DNA of 64,000 nucleotides from DATFTE01 sp963802575 (GTDB taxonomy: Bacteria; Acidobacteriota; Terriglobia; Terriglobales; Acidobacteriaceae): contig CAWDJF010000002.1 in NCBI GenBank assembly GCA_963802575.1, forward strand, positions 62,001 to 126,000, read 5' to 3'. The notes under the pieces are model-generated. The model worked only from the letters and a program-made list of their open reading frames with translations, did not search any database and was not told where the DNA came from. This document shows positions 17,626 to 26,178 of the stretch, piece by piece. Made by a program: the position numbers and the translations under genes. Position 1 is the stretch's first letter. Each line of letters begins with the position of its first letter.

Positions 17626-18770
17626 ACTGGTTGCAAAAGACCATCTTTGTCACCGGAGCCACTGGCTTCATTGGCGGACGCCTCTGCGAACGGCTGGTAA
17701 TGGCTGGCGCGACCGATGTCCGCGCCTTGGTTCACACCCCTAAACGCGCCGCACGTATCGCTCGCCTGCCCATCACCTTGTGCCCAGGCAGCCTGCTTGA
17801 CCCCGCTTCACTGCGAGAGGCAATGGGCCCCGCGAAAATCGTCATCCACTGCGGATTAGGCAGAGCGCGGGCCATAGTGCACGGCACTCAGAACCTCCTC
17901 AAACTCGCGGAAGCCAATCACGTCGACCGCTGCGTCCACATGAGCACCGCAGCCGTTTACGGAATCACACCTCAACCGGGCAGCGAAGTGGAAGACGCTC
18001 CGATTCCGTCGACAGGAGATCCCTACTGCGACAACAAGGCGCGAGCCGAGCGGGTCGTCCTGCGATTCGCCCGGCGCGGCGTGCCCGCCGTGATTCTCCG
18101 CCCGTCGATCGTCTACGGCCCATTCTCCGCATGGTCGACTCGTTTGATCCAGGACCTGCGGAACGATCGCGTCGTCCTCATCGACGGCGGCCGCGGCGCC
18201 TGCAACACCACCTACGTCGACAACCTCGTGGACGCCGTCTTCCTCTCCATCGAAAACGATAAGGCGCCCGGTCAGACATTTTTTATTACCGACGGTGAGG
18301 CGGTTTCATGGGGAGATTTCATCCAGGCGCACGTCGCGATGATGAATCACACCTCTACCCTGACGGAAATGTCGAAGGAAAAAGTTGCCGCTTACCATGG
18401 CAAGCGGGGCGGCCTGGTCATGGGATCTCTGAAAGCCACCAATCGAGTCTTGCGAAGCGCCGAGCTTCGGCGTCTGTTGGTTCAAATTCCCGTGACCGAA
18501 CGATTGCTCACCGGGTTCTGGCGCTGGCTGGAATCCCTGGAAGAAGAAAAACGAGATCGCATTCGAGGACATTTACGCGGAGCATCAATTCCCTCCGCTG
18601 GGACCAACGGAAATTACATTCCCGATGAGGTCACGCTCGCAACGCAGACCACGACAGTTTTCTTTAGCATCGACAAGGCAAGAAGAGTCATAGGGTATCG
18701 TCCACGCGTCCCATTCGCCCACGGCATTCGCCAGGTTGAGCAATGGCTGCGATTTGCGAACTACCTTTAG
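17622..18770 (+). CDS. NAD-dependent epimerase/dehydratase (extended SDR)
   Basis: 382 residues with TTG start at 17622 overlapping the previous stop as TTGA. Nucleotide loop TGATGFIGG (11-19); catalytic pair YCDNK (YxxxK) near residue 137; MSTAAVYG before it supplies the Ser/Thr. LRPSIVYGP and TYVDNLVDAV are the usual substrate-side motifs of NDP-sugar epimerases and sterol-type dehydrogenases. About 60 extra residues at 250-320, rich in charged helices, are not typical of small epimerases. It is the last gene of the four-gene sulfotransferase cluster, closed by a terminator at 18795. Confidence 0.87.
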   Translation: MNWLQKTIFVTGATGFIGGRLCERLVMAGATDVRALVHTPKRAARIARLPITLCPGSLLDPASLREAMGPAKIVIHCGLGRARAIVHGTQNLLKLAEANHVDRCVHMSTAAVYGITPQPGSEVEDAPIPSTGDPYCDNKARAERVVLRFARRGVPAVILRPSIVYGPFSAWSTRLIQDLRNDRVVLIDGGRGACNTTYVDNLVDAVFLSIENDKAPGQTFFITDGEAVSWGDFIQAHVAMMNHTSTLTEMSKEKVAAYHGKRGGLVMGSLKATNRVLRSAELRRLLVQIPVTERLLTGFWRWLESLEEEKRDRIRGHLRGASIPSAGTNGNYIPDEVTLATQTTTVFFSIDKARRVIGYRPRVPFAHGIRQVEQWLRFANYL

Positions 18771-18794
18771 CTTTTCGGTTACCGCCCCGAGGAT

Positions 18795-18833
18795 GCCCCA
18801 TTTCTCGCGCCTTTCGCGAGAAGTGGGGCTTTT
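18795..18833 (+). terminator. intrinsic terminator of the sulfotransferase cluster
   Basis: GCCCCATTTCTCGCG and CGCGAGAAGTGGGGC form a 15-bp stem (one G-T pair) with loop CCTTT and a TTTT tail. Nearly the same hairpin recurs at 24101-24139. Confidence 0.9.
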
Positions 18834-18927
18834 GAATTCCTGGAATTTTGACTCCCTACAATAAAGACGTCATCCCGAGCCCGCTAGGGCGAGGGATCCG
18901 GCGCGCAGCACCCGCAATCTCACCACG

Positions 18928-19158
18928 TCACACCACTTCGAACTCCTGAGGTCCGAAGTCCGAGGTCCAAGGTCCGTCTTCCACACACGCCTGAATCGTC
19001 GCCACGCATCGCGCCCCCAACAGATCCCACGCCTCTCGATACTTCCCATACTTCGACCGCTTCAAATGCGGATACACCGCCACACTCCCCTGCCCCTCAA
19101 TCTCCTTGGCCGGAATGATGTACCAAATATTCTTCCCCAAAATAACCACCAATAAAAA
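18928..19158 (-). pseudogene. C-terminal remnant of a PDDEXK_5-like (group I intron-associated) endonuclease family protein
   Basis: The minus strand reads IWYIIPAKEIEGQGSVAVYP then LKRSKYGKYREAWDLL, which matches what I know of the C-terminal half of the PDDEXK_5 family (WYIIP...I......L.P..KKSKY..Y.EAW.LL). The catalytic N-terminal half is absent: upstream of about 19158 the frame enters repeat-like sequence. So this is a truncated leftover. The last ~20 residues before the stop run into tandem GAGGTCCGAAGTCC-type repeats and are probably not original. Confidence 0.5.
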
Positions 19159-19974
19159 ACGCGCCCCGTGAAGGACGCGTTCCGCACACCTCTGTGCCCC
19201 TCTATTATCAAACAACCAGAAGAGATCTCATCCCCAAAACCAAAAAGAAAGTAAGCAAATTCCCATTCCGGGAAGCATAGCCGCTCGTGTGGCGCGGACA
19301 CTCCTGTCCGCGTCTAACCACGCAGCTAAACCGCCCGCATCTCCCAAGACCAACCACCCTGTCCTCCTGAGCGAAGCGAGGCAAAGCCGAACGCAGACGG
19401 ACAGTTCACTTCAATTCCGCCAATGACTGAGGTTTTGGCTACATTCATAGGGGTGGGTCGAATCACTAGGAGTCCCTTATCAGTATCGACATTTTGAAAT
19501 TTCGAAAATTGTCTCGTGCGTTGCTCAACGTACCTCCCGGTGGCCTGTGGCTGAACGAAATTGCGCACGAGCGACGCCCGCGAACCAAGGTTCAATCGGT
19601 TCGGGGCAAAGGCGGGTCTGACGACCCCGCAAACCGTCTGTTCTTGGACTACTTGTCGTCAATTAGGTGAAGCTTCGTGTTCCTTTTCCGCCCATTAGGG
19701 CGTATGATCTTGTTCCTCGCCGCTGATGGCGTTGCAGAGTTCATAGTTCCCCCTGTCCACCAGGTTCCCGACGAGAATCGGCCCTTCGAGCCTTGGGATT
19801 TCCAAACAAACGGGTGTGCATTCCCCTCGATCTGTATCGCCCAGACGCGGGCCGCCTTACAACCTCGCTGGGCACATTCGATCAAGGACGCCGCCCAACT
19901 TTCGTAAACGAACAATCACGTGCGCTCTTAGGGGGCGCTGGAAAGGGCCGCTAACCCGGCTCCGGGTGAGTCAC
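19159..19974. other. gene-poor accessory spacer with dispersed repeats
   Basis: Contains the GCGGACACTCCTGTCCGC unit at 19289-19314 and the CCTCCTGAGCGAAGCGAGG unit near 19363. Weak open frames between 19649 and 19915 on both strands lack ribosome sites and recognisable domains, so I call no gene. A CCGGGTGAG run lies just before the next ATG. Confidence 0.5.
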
Positions 19975-20763
19975 ATGAACTACAACCACAATTGGTTCTG
20001 CAAGTTGTCACTCTGTGTTGCGGCGTTTGCAGTGGCTCTTGTCCCAACTGCCATTGCCGCTAATCAAACCGTAGCTCTTGTCCCGATCGGCTCGGGTACT
20101 CAAACTGGCCAGGTGGTGGTCACGGAAACCAGTGGAGGTGTAACCTTGGAGCTTACAGTTTCTGGTCTCACTCCAAACACAGTCCACAGCTTCTGGCAAG
20201 TCTTCGACACAACGAAGTCGCCCTTCCTCACCGATGCTGTTTTGGGGCTGGCGGTAGTGACGGATACGAACTTGGGGACTCTCGCAGCCGTCCGCCCCAA
20301 CACCCCTGCAGTAGACGATAGGTCAGGATTCAAGGGTGGGACGGGGTTGGATCCCAACGGCTTCGTCACTGACGCGAATGGAAACGCAACATTGACGGTG
20401 AAGCTCAATTACGATCCCACGAAGCCAGGAACGGCTCCGATTGTCCTTGCGGGACAGGGCGAAACCGTCCAGGTAGCTCCGGTAACCGGGCCAGGAGCAT
20501 GCGTGGCCACGCCGGGGAGTTCTTACAATGCTTTGGTTGACTCGGCGTATGTCCGCAAGTACGACTCTTCTCGAAAGGAAGCGAGTTTCCAGATACACGA
20601 CGGATATTACCGCGCGCAACTCGTCCGTGGGACCGTGGCGAGCTTTGTTGTGGTCCAACATCTGGACGGATTGACCCATGGGCACGTTCCAGGAGTTATG
20701 TTCGCCGTGAGCGGCTGTGGAGATCATGTTGGCAAGCTAACCGGTACCGTTGTCGTAGAGTGA
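19975..20763 (+). CDS. secreted protein of unknown function
   Basis: 262 residues from ATG 19975. The signal peptide is clear (KLSLCVAAFAVALVPTAIAA, about residues 9-28). The mature part is beta-rich: GTQTGQVVVTETSGGVTLEL, VSGLTPNTVHSFWQVFDT, DANGNATLTVKLNYDP and a terminal LTGTVVVE. The pattern 'G.a.l....ggv.l.v.vsgL.PNt.hs' resembles CHRD-like or superoxide-dismutase-like extracellular domains of other bacteria, but no catalytic residues stand out. It stands alone and is followed by an efficient terminator at 20782-20827. Confidence 0.7.
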   Translation: MNYNHNWFCKLSLCVAAFAVALVPTAIAANQTVALVPIGSGTQTGQVVVTETSGGVTLELTVSGLTPNTVHSFWQVFDTTKSPFLTDAVLGLAVVTDTNLGTLAAVRPNTPAVDDRSGFKGGTGLDPNGFVTDANGNATLTVKLNYDPTKPGTAPIVLAGQGETVQVAPVTGPGACVATPGSSYNALVDSAYVRKYDSSRKEASFQIHDGYYRAQLVRGTVASFVVVQHLDGLTHGHVPGVMFAVSGCGDHVGKLTGTVVVE

Positions 20764-20781
20764 GTCCGGGCTATGCAGGTA

Positions 20782-20827
20782 GGGGCTTCAGGCGTGAATT
20801 GACGCTAAACGAAGCCCCTCGTTTTTT
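20782..20827 (+). terminator. intrinsic terminator after the secreted protein gene
   Basis: GGGGCTTC (20782-20789) pairs with GAAGCCCC (20811-20818), enclosing a smaller GGCGT/ACGCT stem, then TCGTTTTTT. Confidence 0.88.
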
Positions 20828-20859
20828 CGTGGGTTTAAAGTAAGCCCCCTCCCAGCCGC

Positions 20860-21850
<991 letters not shown>

Positions 21851-21892
21851 AGCGCACGCCTCGCGAGGGGGGAGGCAAGCACGTTCTACTAG

Positions 21893-22130
21893 TCACCGAC
21901 CTTTGATCTCAACCCCACAATAATATTTCCTCGATTTTCCCCTGCTGAACCGCACATTAAGGTTCGAGCGCAGGATGTCAGCGGCCCTCTCCTCCGAAAC
22001 CGCACTTTCAGCAGCAACACGAGCTCACGATCGCCAACGATAGCCGGGATTGTCGAGCGACTCTTGGAGCCTAGATCGAAGTTTGCGTTCGGAACCTAAC
22101 AGACTTGAGTTACCCTCAGAGAAACTCCGT
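21893..22130 (-). pseudogene. decayed C-terminal extension (winged-helix-like) of the TIR gene
   Basis: In a frame different from the TIR gene, the minus strand reads LRSRLQESLDNPGYRWRS, an in-frame TGA (22025-22027), then ARVAAESAVSEERAADILRS and a tail ending before TGA 21893-21895. The 'L..P.YRWRS..RVA.ES..SE..A.D.LR...VRF..GKS' shape resembles winged-helix tails of some bacterial signalling and defence proteins. A single frameshift near the end of the TIR gene would fuse it to that protein. Remnant status is inferred. Confidence 0.4.
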
Positions 22131-23064
22131 CGATAACCGTAGAGGTCAGTTCCTGTGCCAAACGACTGAAATCCCTGACAGGAATCTTGCAACCGACGGC
22201 ATTAGCTACGCGCGCGTACAGCCGCTTCAGGCCGTTATGATCGCCCATGGCGAGTCCTTGACGCAGGGACAACGGCATCGGTAGGTCATCAATCGCAAGC
22301 CCTAGGTGGCATATGGGGATGAGCGGCTTGTTTATCATCCACGCGGCACCTGCCTCAAAATTTATCCATGGCCGAAAGATAGAGTTAGGACTGCATAGGA
22401 CTATTACCAAAGTGGCGCCTGACAGCGCTTTTTCAACGGATTTCAACCACTCCTCGCCGGCCGCTATGCTCTCGGTATCGGAAGAGACAAAAACCTCAAC
22501 CATTCCAAGAAAGTCGCGAACCAGGGCGTCTTTCAAGACTGAGGCGATCTTGGCTTCTTCGGAGATGTGGCTGATGAATGCTCGTTTTGTCGATAGATGT
22601 TCGGTGGAAGTTGGCCTGTTCAGTTTTGAGGATGCTGCATCATTACCAACCGGCACGTCGCTCGCGAGTTCCGAGTCGAATTTTGCTTCCTCTTGCAAAT
22701 CATCCTCAGCGGCAACTACGACGGAACGTCTTCCCTCCAACTTCACTTGAAAGCCGTCAAAAACCAAATACCTATTCAACCTCCCGAGAATAGACTCTAG
22801 TCGCTCACGCTTCTCAACAAATTCGGCGGGTGAAAAGACGGTCGTTAGGAATCGGTCGAGCGTCTTCGCCTCGTTCATCACCTCTATCTTCTGTCGTGTG
22901 TACGCTCCCCTTGAGGGAAACGTCGGCCCGTACTCGTCGTTAAATCCGAACCGCCTGAACAATTTAATGAGGTCGGGCCCAGTGCGATAGGTTCCGCTGT
23001 CCGAATTACCCAAGACTAACTCAACAAGAACCTTCGCTGTCCTGTCCGATATCGTCATGTTCAT
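22096..23064 (-). CDS. TIR domain protein with AbiJ-NTD-like N-terminus (putative antiphage effector)
   Basis: 322 residues from ATG 23064. Residues 1-115 form an alpha-rich domain with LDRFLTTVFSPAEFVEKRER, then LNRYLVFDGFQVKLEG, like the N-terminal domains of AbiJ-type proteins. A variable linker follows (about 120-158). The TIR domain spans about 160-260: RAFISHISEEAKIA (strand A), EVFVSSDTESIAAGEEW, TLVIVLCSPNSI, and WINFEAGAAW, whose Glu237 is the expected NADase Glu. TIR domains of this kind cleave NAD+ or make cyclic ADP-ribose signals in abortive infection. It is isolated: no sensor partner next to it. Its DNA looks less GC-rich than the housekeeping genes, and it sits between repeats and a tRNA, suggesting transfer. 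Confidence 0.75.
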   Translation of the reverse strand: MNMTISDRTAKVLVELVLGNSDSGTYRTGPDLIKLFRRFGFNDEYGPTFPSRGAYTRQKIEVMNEAKTLDRFLTTVFSPAEFVEKRERLESILGRLNRYLVFDGFQVKLEGRRSVVVAAEDDLQEEAKFDSELASDVPVGNDAASSKLNRPTSTEHLSTKRAFISHISEEAKIASVLKDALVRDFLGMVEVFVSSDTESIAAGEEWLKSVEKALSGATLVIVLCSPNSIFRPWINFEAGAAWMINKPLIPICHLGLAIDDLPMPLSLRQGLAMGDHNGLKRLYARVANAVGCKIPVRDFSRLAQELTSTVIDGVSLRVTQVC

Positions 23065-23164
23065 TGCCGACTTTGCCTCATTAGCATGGTAACTGAAGCC
23101 AGCAGTTAGCCAAAAGTCGTGTCCGGCTCCCAAAAAGCAGAGCCCCGAAGAGACCTCACCATGT

Positions 23165-23217
23165 GGGCGTAACCTGTCCAGCTACGCTCTGACTATCGGA
23201 GCCGAGGCTCGCGAGGT
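23165..23217. repeat. direct repeat, copy 1 (pairs with 23807-23859)
   Basis: GGGCGTAACCTGTCCAGCTA and the following ~30 bases are repeated with roughly 80-85% identity at 23807-23859. The first 28 bases are identical. The two copies bracket the lipoprotein gene 23301-23684. The word CCTGTCCAGCTAC also occurs in the nearby tRNA anticodon arm, on the other strand. Confidence 0.85.
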
Positions 23218-23288
23218 CGAAGTCGGCTTGACGAGCGAAGCGCCGGATTTCCGCGGAAAACAGGCAAGGAGGCCCAAGCGAAAGCCTC

Positions 23289-23294
23289 TATACT
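23289..23294 (+). promoter_or_regulatory. -10 element TATACT adjoining the lipoprotein ATG
   Basis: TATACT ends 6 bases before ATG 23301, with GTCGTG between, the same arrangement as at 13652. It predicts a leaderless transcript. Confidence 0.5.
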
Positions 23295-23300
23295 GTCGTG

Positions 23301-23684
23301 ATGCGCCGCCTGCGCGTGGTTTTCCTTGTTCTACTCTTAAATATCGGGTGCACGCCTAAGGGTGGAGACATGTCCGTCGTGTACATGCGCGGAAATACCG
23401 CCGACGGCATGAGCGCGGGGACGTGGAACTACGGCGAAGTCAAGGAATGTCAGATCGCTAGCCGCAGCTCTCAACCGCCGGACAAAAGGGGAGATCTACT
23501 GCTCTGCGGCCAGGAGACGGAGCTTGTCTGGAACATCTCATGGTTAAGACCCGACCTCAGGACGCAAATCTACGAGGGCGCAAGAACCCTCCGCGTCACC
23601 TTTCGCAGCGCCGGTCATTCGTCAAGGATGCATGACACGTGGTGGGAGTGCCAACGAACACCCGATGCCATCAACTGTGACTAA
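23301..23684 (+). CDS. small predicted lipoprotein, unknown function
   Basis: 127 residues from ATG 23301 (GTG 23298 is also in frame). The N-terminus MRRLRVVFLVLLLNIGC ends in a lipobox-like LNIGC with Cys17. The mature part has four further Cys and segments TWNYGEVKECQIASRSSQPP and LRPDLRTQIYEGARTLRVTF, ending in WWECQRTPDAINCD. No family recognised. The gene lies alone between two ~53-bp direct repeats near a tRNA, with a -10 box 6 bases before the ATG and no ribosome-binding site. Confidence 0.6.
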   Translation: MRRLRVVFLVLLLNIGCTPKGGDMSVVYMRGNTADGMSAGTWNYGEVKECQIASRSSQPPDKRGDLLLCGQETELVWNISWLRPDLRTQIYEGARTLRVTFRSAGHSSRMHDTWWECQRTPDAINCD

Positions 23685-23781
23685 GTGTTCTCCGTGTTTT
23701 GATTGTGAGGCCACACCAAAATAAAAACCGGGCAGCCGACGACGAAGGATGAACTATGTCGCTGTCGTGAACCCAACAAGT

Positions 23782-23810
23782 AAAAGCCCCGGGGCCATTT
23801 CACCCGGGGC
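23782..23810 (-). terminator. intrinsic terminator for the minus-strand tRNA unit
   Basis: On the minus strand GCCCCGGG-TGAAATGGC-CCCGGGGC is followed by TTTT (complement 23782-23785). It lies ~120 bases beyond the tRNA 3' end, the only minus-strand gene just upstream. Confidence 0.75.
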
Positions 23811-23859
23811 GTAACCTGTCCAGCTACGCTCTGATTATCGGAATCTGAGCTCGTGAAGT
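23807..23859. repeat. direct repeat, copy 2 (pairs with 23165-23217)
   Basis: Second copy of the repeat described at 23165, same orientation. It overlaps the base of the tRNA-unit terminator, so the repeat probably derives from tRNA 3'-flanking DNA. Confidence 0.85.
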
Positions 23860-23928
23860 CAAGGTTACTGAGGGGTCCGCCTGTCCTTTAGACCCCTCCC
23901 AGCTTCCCTACCAAAGAAGGGATTGCTG

Positions 23929-24000
23929 TGGACCCGACGGGATTCGAACCCGCACCTTGTAGCTGGACAGGCTAATGTGCTCCCGTTACACCACGGGCCC
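23929..24000 (-). tRNA. tRNA, probably tRNA-Asp (anticodon GUC), slightly irregular
   Basis: A 72-base cloverleaf on the minus strand: acceptor GGGCCCG/CGGGTCC (one G-T pair), D-arm with AACGGGA, T-arm GCGGG-TTCGAAT-CCCGT. The anticodon arm TTAGC-CTGTCCA-GCTAC gives GUC (Asp) at 34-36. Oddities: C37 where a purine is normal, a mismatch at the base of the anticodon stem, discriminator A, and no encoded CCA. A shifted reading as UCC (Gly) would break the 7-base loop. Isotype moderately sure; it may be a laterally acquired or degenerate copy. Confidence 0.7.
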
Positions 24001-24100
24001 TGCCATCACCTTAAACACTGACCGCGCCCACCCCCAAGGTCACTCGTCACACGGCATCAACGCCAATCCCAATTTGGGAGGCGTGCGCTTCCTCCAATAG

Positions 24101-24139
24101 AAAAGCCCCACTTCTCGCCAAAAACGCGAGAAATGGGGC
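24101..24139 (-). terminator. minus-strand terminator hairpin behind ahcY
   Basis: On the minus strand GCCCCATTTCTCGCG...CGAGAAGTGGGGC ends in TTTT. Same sequence family as the terminator at 18795-18833, with a different loop. It would end transcription of the metK-ahcY operon. Confidence 0.8.
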
Positions 24140-24155
24140 ACCCGATTTTACTGAT

Positions 24156-24283
24156 AGCTGAGTGCTGACTGCTGAGTGCTCAAAAGAAAACGGAGCGGCC
24201 CAAAAGCCACCCCGTCCTGACCAAATGCCAAGTGCCAAGTGCTAACTGCCTTGGCTGAATGCTGAGTGCTGAATGCTGAGTGC
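24156..24283. repeat. CTGAATGCTGAGTGCT repeats abutting the ahcY stop codon
   Basis: AGCTGAGTGCTGACTGCTGA at 24157-24176 and GGCTGAATGCTGAGTGCTGA onward at 24254-24283, with AAGTGCCAAGTGCTAACTGC-type words between. The last unit runs straight into TTA 24284-24286, the complement of the ahcY TAA. Confidence 0.88.
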
Positions 24284-25555
24284 TTACGTTCCCTCGTTCC
24301 ACCCCGCCAGATACTCTTCCTGCTCGGGCGTAAGCCGGTCGATCTTGATGCCCATCGATTCCAGCTTCAGTTTCGCCACACGCTTGTCGAGCTCTTCCGG
24401 GACGCGGAAGACGTTCTTCTCGAGCGTCTTGTAGTTCTTCACCATGTATTCGCACGAGAGCGCCTGGTCGGCGAAGCTCATGTCCATCACCGACGGCGGA
24501 TGCCCTTCGGCTGCGGCCAGGTTAATCAAGCGTCCTTCGCCGAGTAAGTTGATCTTGCGCCCGTCTTTTAGCGAATACTCTTCCACAAAGTTGCGCGTGG
24601 TGCGCTTCGACGACGACATCTTCTCCAAGGCCGGGATATCGATCTCGACGTTGAAGTGTCCCGAGTTCGAGATGATCGCGCCATCTTTCATCAGTTCGAA
24701 GTGCTCTTTGGCCAGCACGTTTTTGTTGCCCGTCACCGTACAGAACACATCGCCCATCTTGGCGGCTTCGGTCATCGACATGACGCGGAACCCGTCCATG
24801 ACGGCTTCGAGCGCTTTCGTCGGATCAATTTCCGTGACGATGACTTCGGCGCCAGCGCCACGAGCGCGGCTGGCCAGCCCGCGTCCGCACCAGCCGTAGC
24901 CGGCGACCACGAACTTCGATCCCGCTAACAAGAAGTTAGTGGCACGAATGATGCCATCGAGAGTCGATTGTCCCGTGCCGTAGCGGTTGTCGAACAGGTG
25001 CTTGGTGTCCGCATCGTTGACCGCGATGATGGGATACCGCAGCACGCCTTCCTTCGCCATCGCGCGCAGGCGGATGACGCCGGTGGTGGTCTCTTCGGTT
25101 CCACCAATGACGCCTTCGAGCGCGTCGGTGCGCTTGGTGTGCAGCACGCTGACCAGGTCGGCGCCATCATCCATGGTGATCTGCGGCTTATGGTCGATCG
25201 CCGCGAGAATGTGGCTGTAGTAAGTGTCGTTGTCCTCGCCCTTAATGGCGAACACGGGAATCCCGTGATCGCGGACCAGGCTGGCGGCCACGTCGTCTTG
25301 CGTCGAAAGCGGATTCGAAGCGCAGAGCGCGACGTCGGCGCCTCCATCGCGCAGGCAGATGGCGAGGTTGGCGGTTTCGGCCGTCACGTGCAGGCATGCG
25401 GAAACCCGTATGCCCTTGAGCGGCTGGTTCTTGATGAACTCTTTGCGGATGATCTGCAGCACCTTCATCGACTGGTTCGCCCAGTCAATGCGCTTTTTGC
25501 CCAGATCCGCGAACTCCATACCTTTTACGTCGGAAGTCACTTGTGTCGTTGACAT
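24284..25555 (-). CDS. ahcY: adenosylhomocysteinase
   Basis: 423 residues. Cleaves S-adenosylhomocysteine to adenosine and homocysteine with tightly bound NAD. Seen: substrate-domain VSACLHVTAETANLAICLRD and NPLSTQDDVAASL, catalytic region EGVIGGTEETTTGVIRLRAM with NDADTKHLFDNRYGTGQS, NAD loop VVAGYGWCGRG, and the terminal cofactor-contact tail (here truncated to EYLAGWNEGT rather than the usual KPDHYRY). It is the last gene of a minus-strand set metK - unknown - ahcY that regenerates methyl donors. No SAH riboswitch was recognised in the ~75 bases before the ATG. Confidence 0.95.
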   Translation of the reverse strand: MSTTQVTSDVKGMEFADLGKKRIDWANQSMKVLQIIRKEFIKNQPLKGIRVSACLHVTAETANLAICLRDGGADVALCASNPLSTQDDVAASLVRDHGIPVFAIKGEDNDTYYSHILAAIDHKPQITMDDGADLVSVLHTKRTDALEGVIGGTEETTTGVIRLRAMAKEGVLRYPIIAVNDADTKHLFDNRYGTGQSTLDGIIRATNFLLAGSKFVVAGYGWCGRGLASRARGAGAEVIVTEIDPTKALEAVMDGFRVMSMTEAAKMGDVFCTVTGNKNVLAKEHFELMKDGAIISNSGHFNVEIDIPALEKMSSSKRTTRNFVEEYSLKDGRKINLLGEGRLINLAAAEGHPPSVMDMSFADQALSCEYMVKNYKTLEKNVFRVPEELDKRVAKLKLESMGIKIDRLTPEQEEYLAGWNEGT

Positions 25556-25629
25556 GCTTCTCCTGTCGCGCGAATCATTGCCGAAATGAAAATTACCGAA
25601 CTTGTACGATCAGATCTGCCGAAGAGCGA

Positions 25630-26133
25630 TTAGAGCGTCCCAACATAAATCGTGTCGATGCCGCAACTCGGAGGCCATGCGCAACAATGGAGACAGTGCA
25701 TTACGTTGCCTACTGTCCAGCATCCCTGGACACACCAACCACCCCAGGAAATTACCAATCTGGCGACGCTCGCCGACGACGAGAAGAATTGTTGTACTGG
25801 AACAGCCTTCCATCTCGCCTTCGGATCTCGTCCCAACGCCTTATGCACCCTGGCTGCCAGTGCACGGACTTCTTTCGATGAAACCTGCTTGCTTTCTTTG
25901 CAGGGCTCCACTTCAATACGGGTCACCATTCCGTTCTTTACGACGGCTCGCACCACCTTCCGGCAGCATCCACCTTCGCCGAATCCGATCTCGACCCGGT
26001 GGTCGCCCTTCACCAACTTCTCTAAATCGAGTTGCCGAAGCCCCTCCAGAGGACGAAACTCCGTAACTTTCGCTTCGACTCGAAAAGGAAAATCAAAAGC
26101 TTTTACCAATGGGCCCGAGGACTTTCTCGTCAT
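25630..26133 (-). CDS. unknown protein with Cys-rich tail, between metK and ahcY
   Basis: 167 residues. Residues 1-115 look like a small globular domain (RVEAKVTEFRPLEGLRQLDL, HRVEIGFGEGGCCRKVVRAV, RIEVEPCKES). The C-terminal ~40 residues hold GWCVQGCWTVGNVMHCLHCC and CAWPPSCG: six Cys in about 26 residues, a possible metal site or disulfide cluster. It starts 45 bases after the metK stop and ends 74 bases before ahcY, so it is probably in the methyl-cycle operon. No family recognised. A sequencing frameshift in the tail cannot be excluded, but the frame is open throughout. Confidence 0.6.
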   Translation of the reverse strand: MTRKSSGPLVKAFDFPFRVEAKVTEFRPLEGLRQLDLEKLVKGDHRVEIGFGEGGCCRKVVRAVVKNGMVTRIEVEPCKESKQVSSKEVRALAARVHKALGRDPKARWKAVPVQQFFSSSASVARLVISWGGWCVQGCWTVGNVMHCLHCCAWPPSCGIDTIYVGTL

Positions 26134-26178
26134 CCGCTCCTCCTGCTTAAAGAAGAAACTTCGGCCCCAAAAACTTAC

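Noticed and set aside
19649..19915. 88-codon minus-strand and 76-codon plus-strand open frames in the spacer
   Set aside because: No ribosome site, no recognisable domain, and they overlap each other; left as non-coding.
21893..24000. Multi-gene defence island
   Set aside because: Only the TIR gene has defence-type domains; neighbours are a lipoprotein, repeats and a tRNA.
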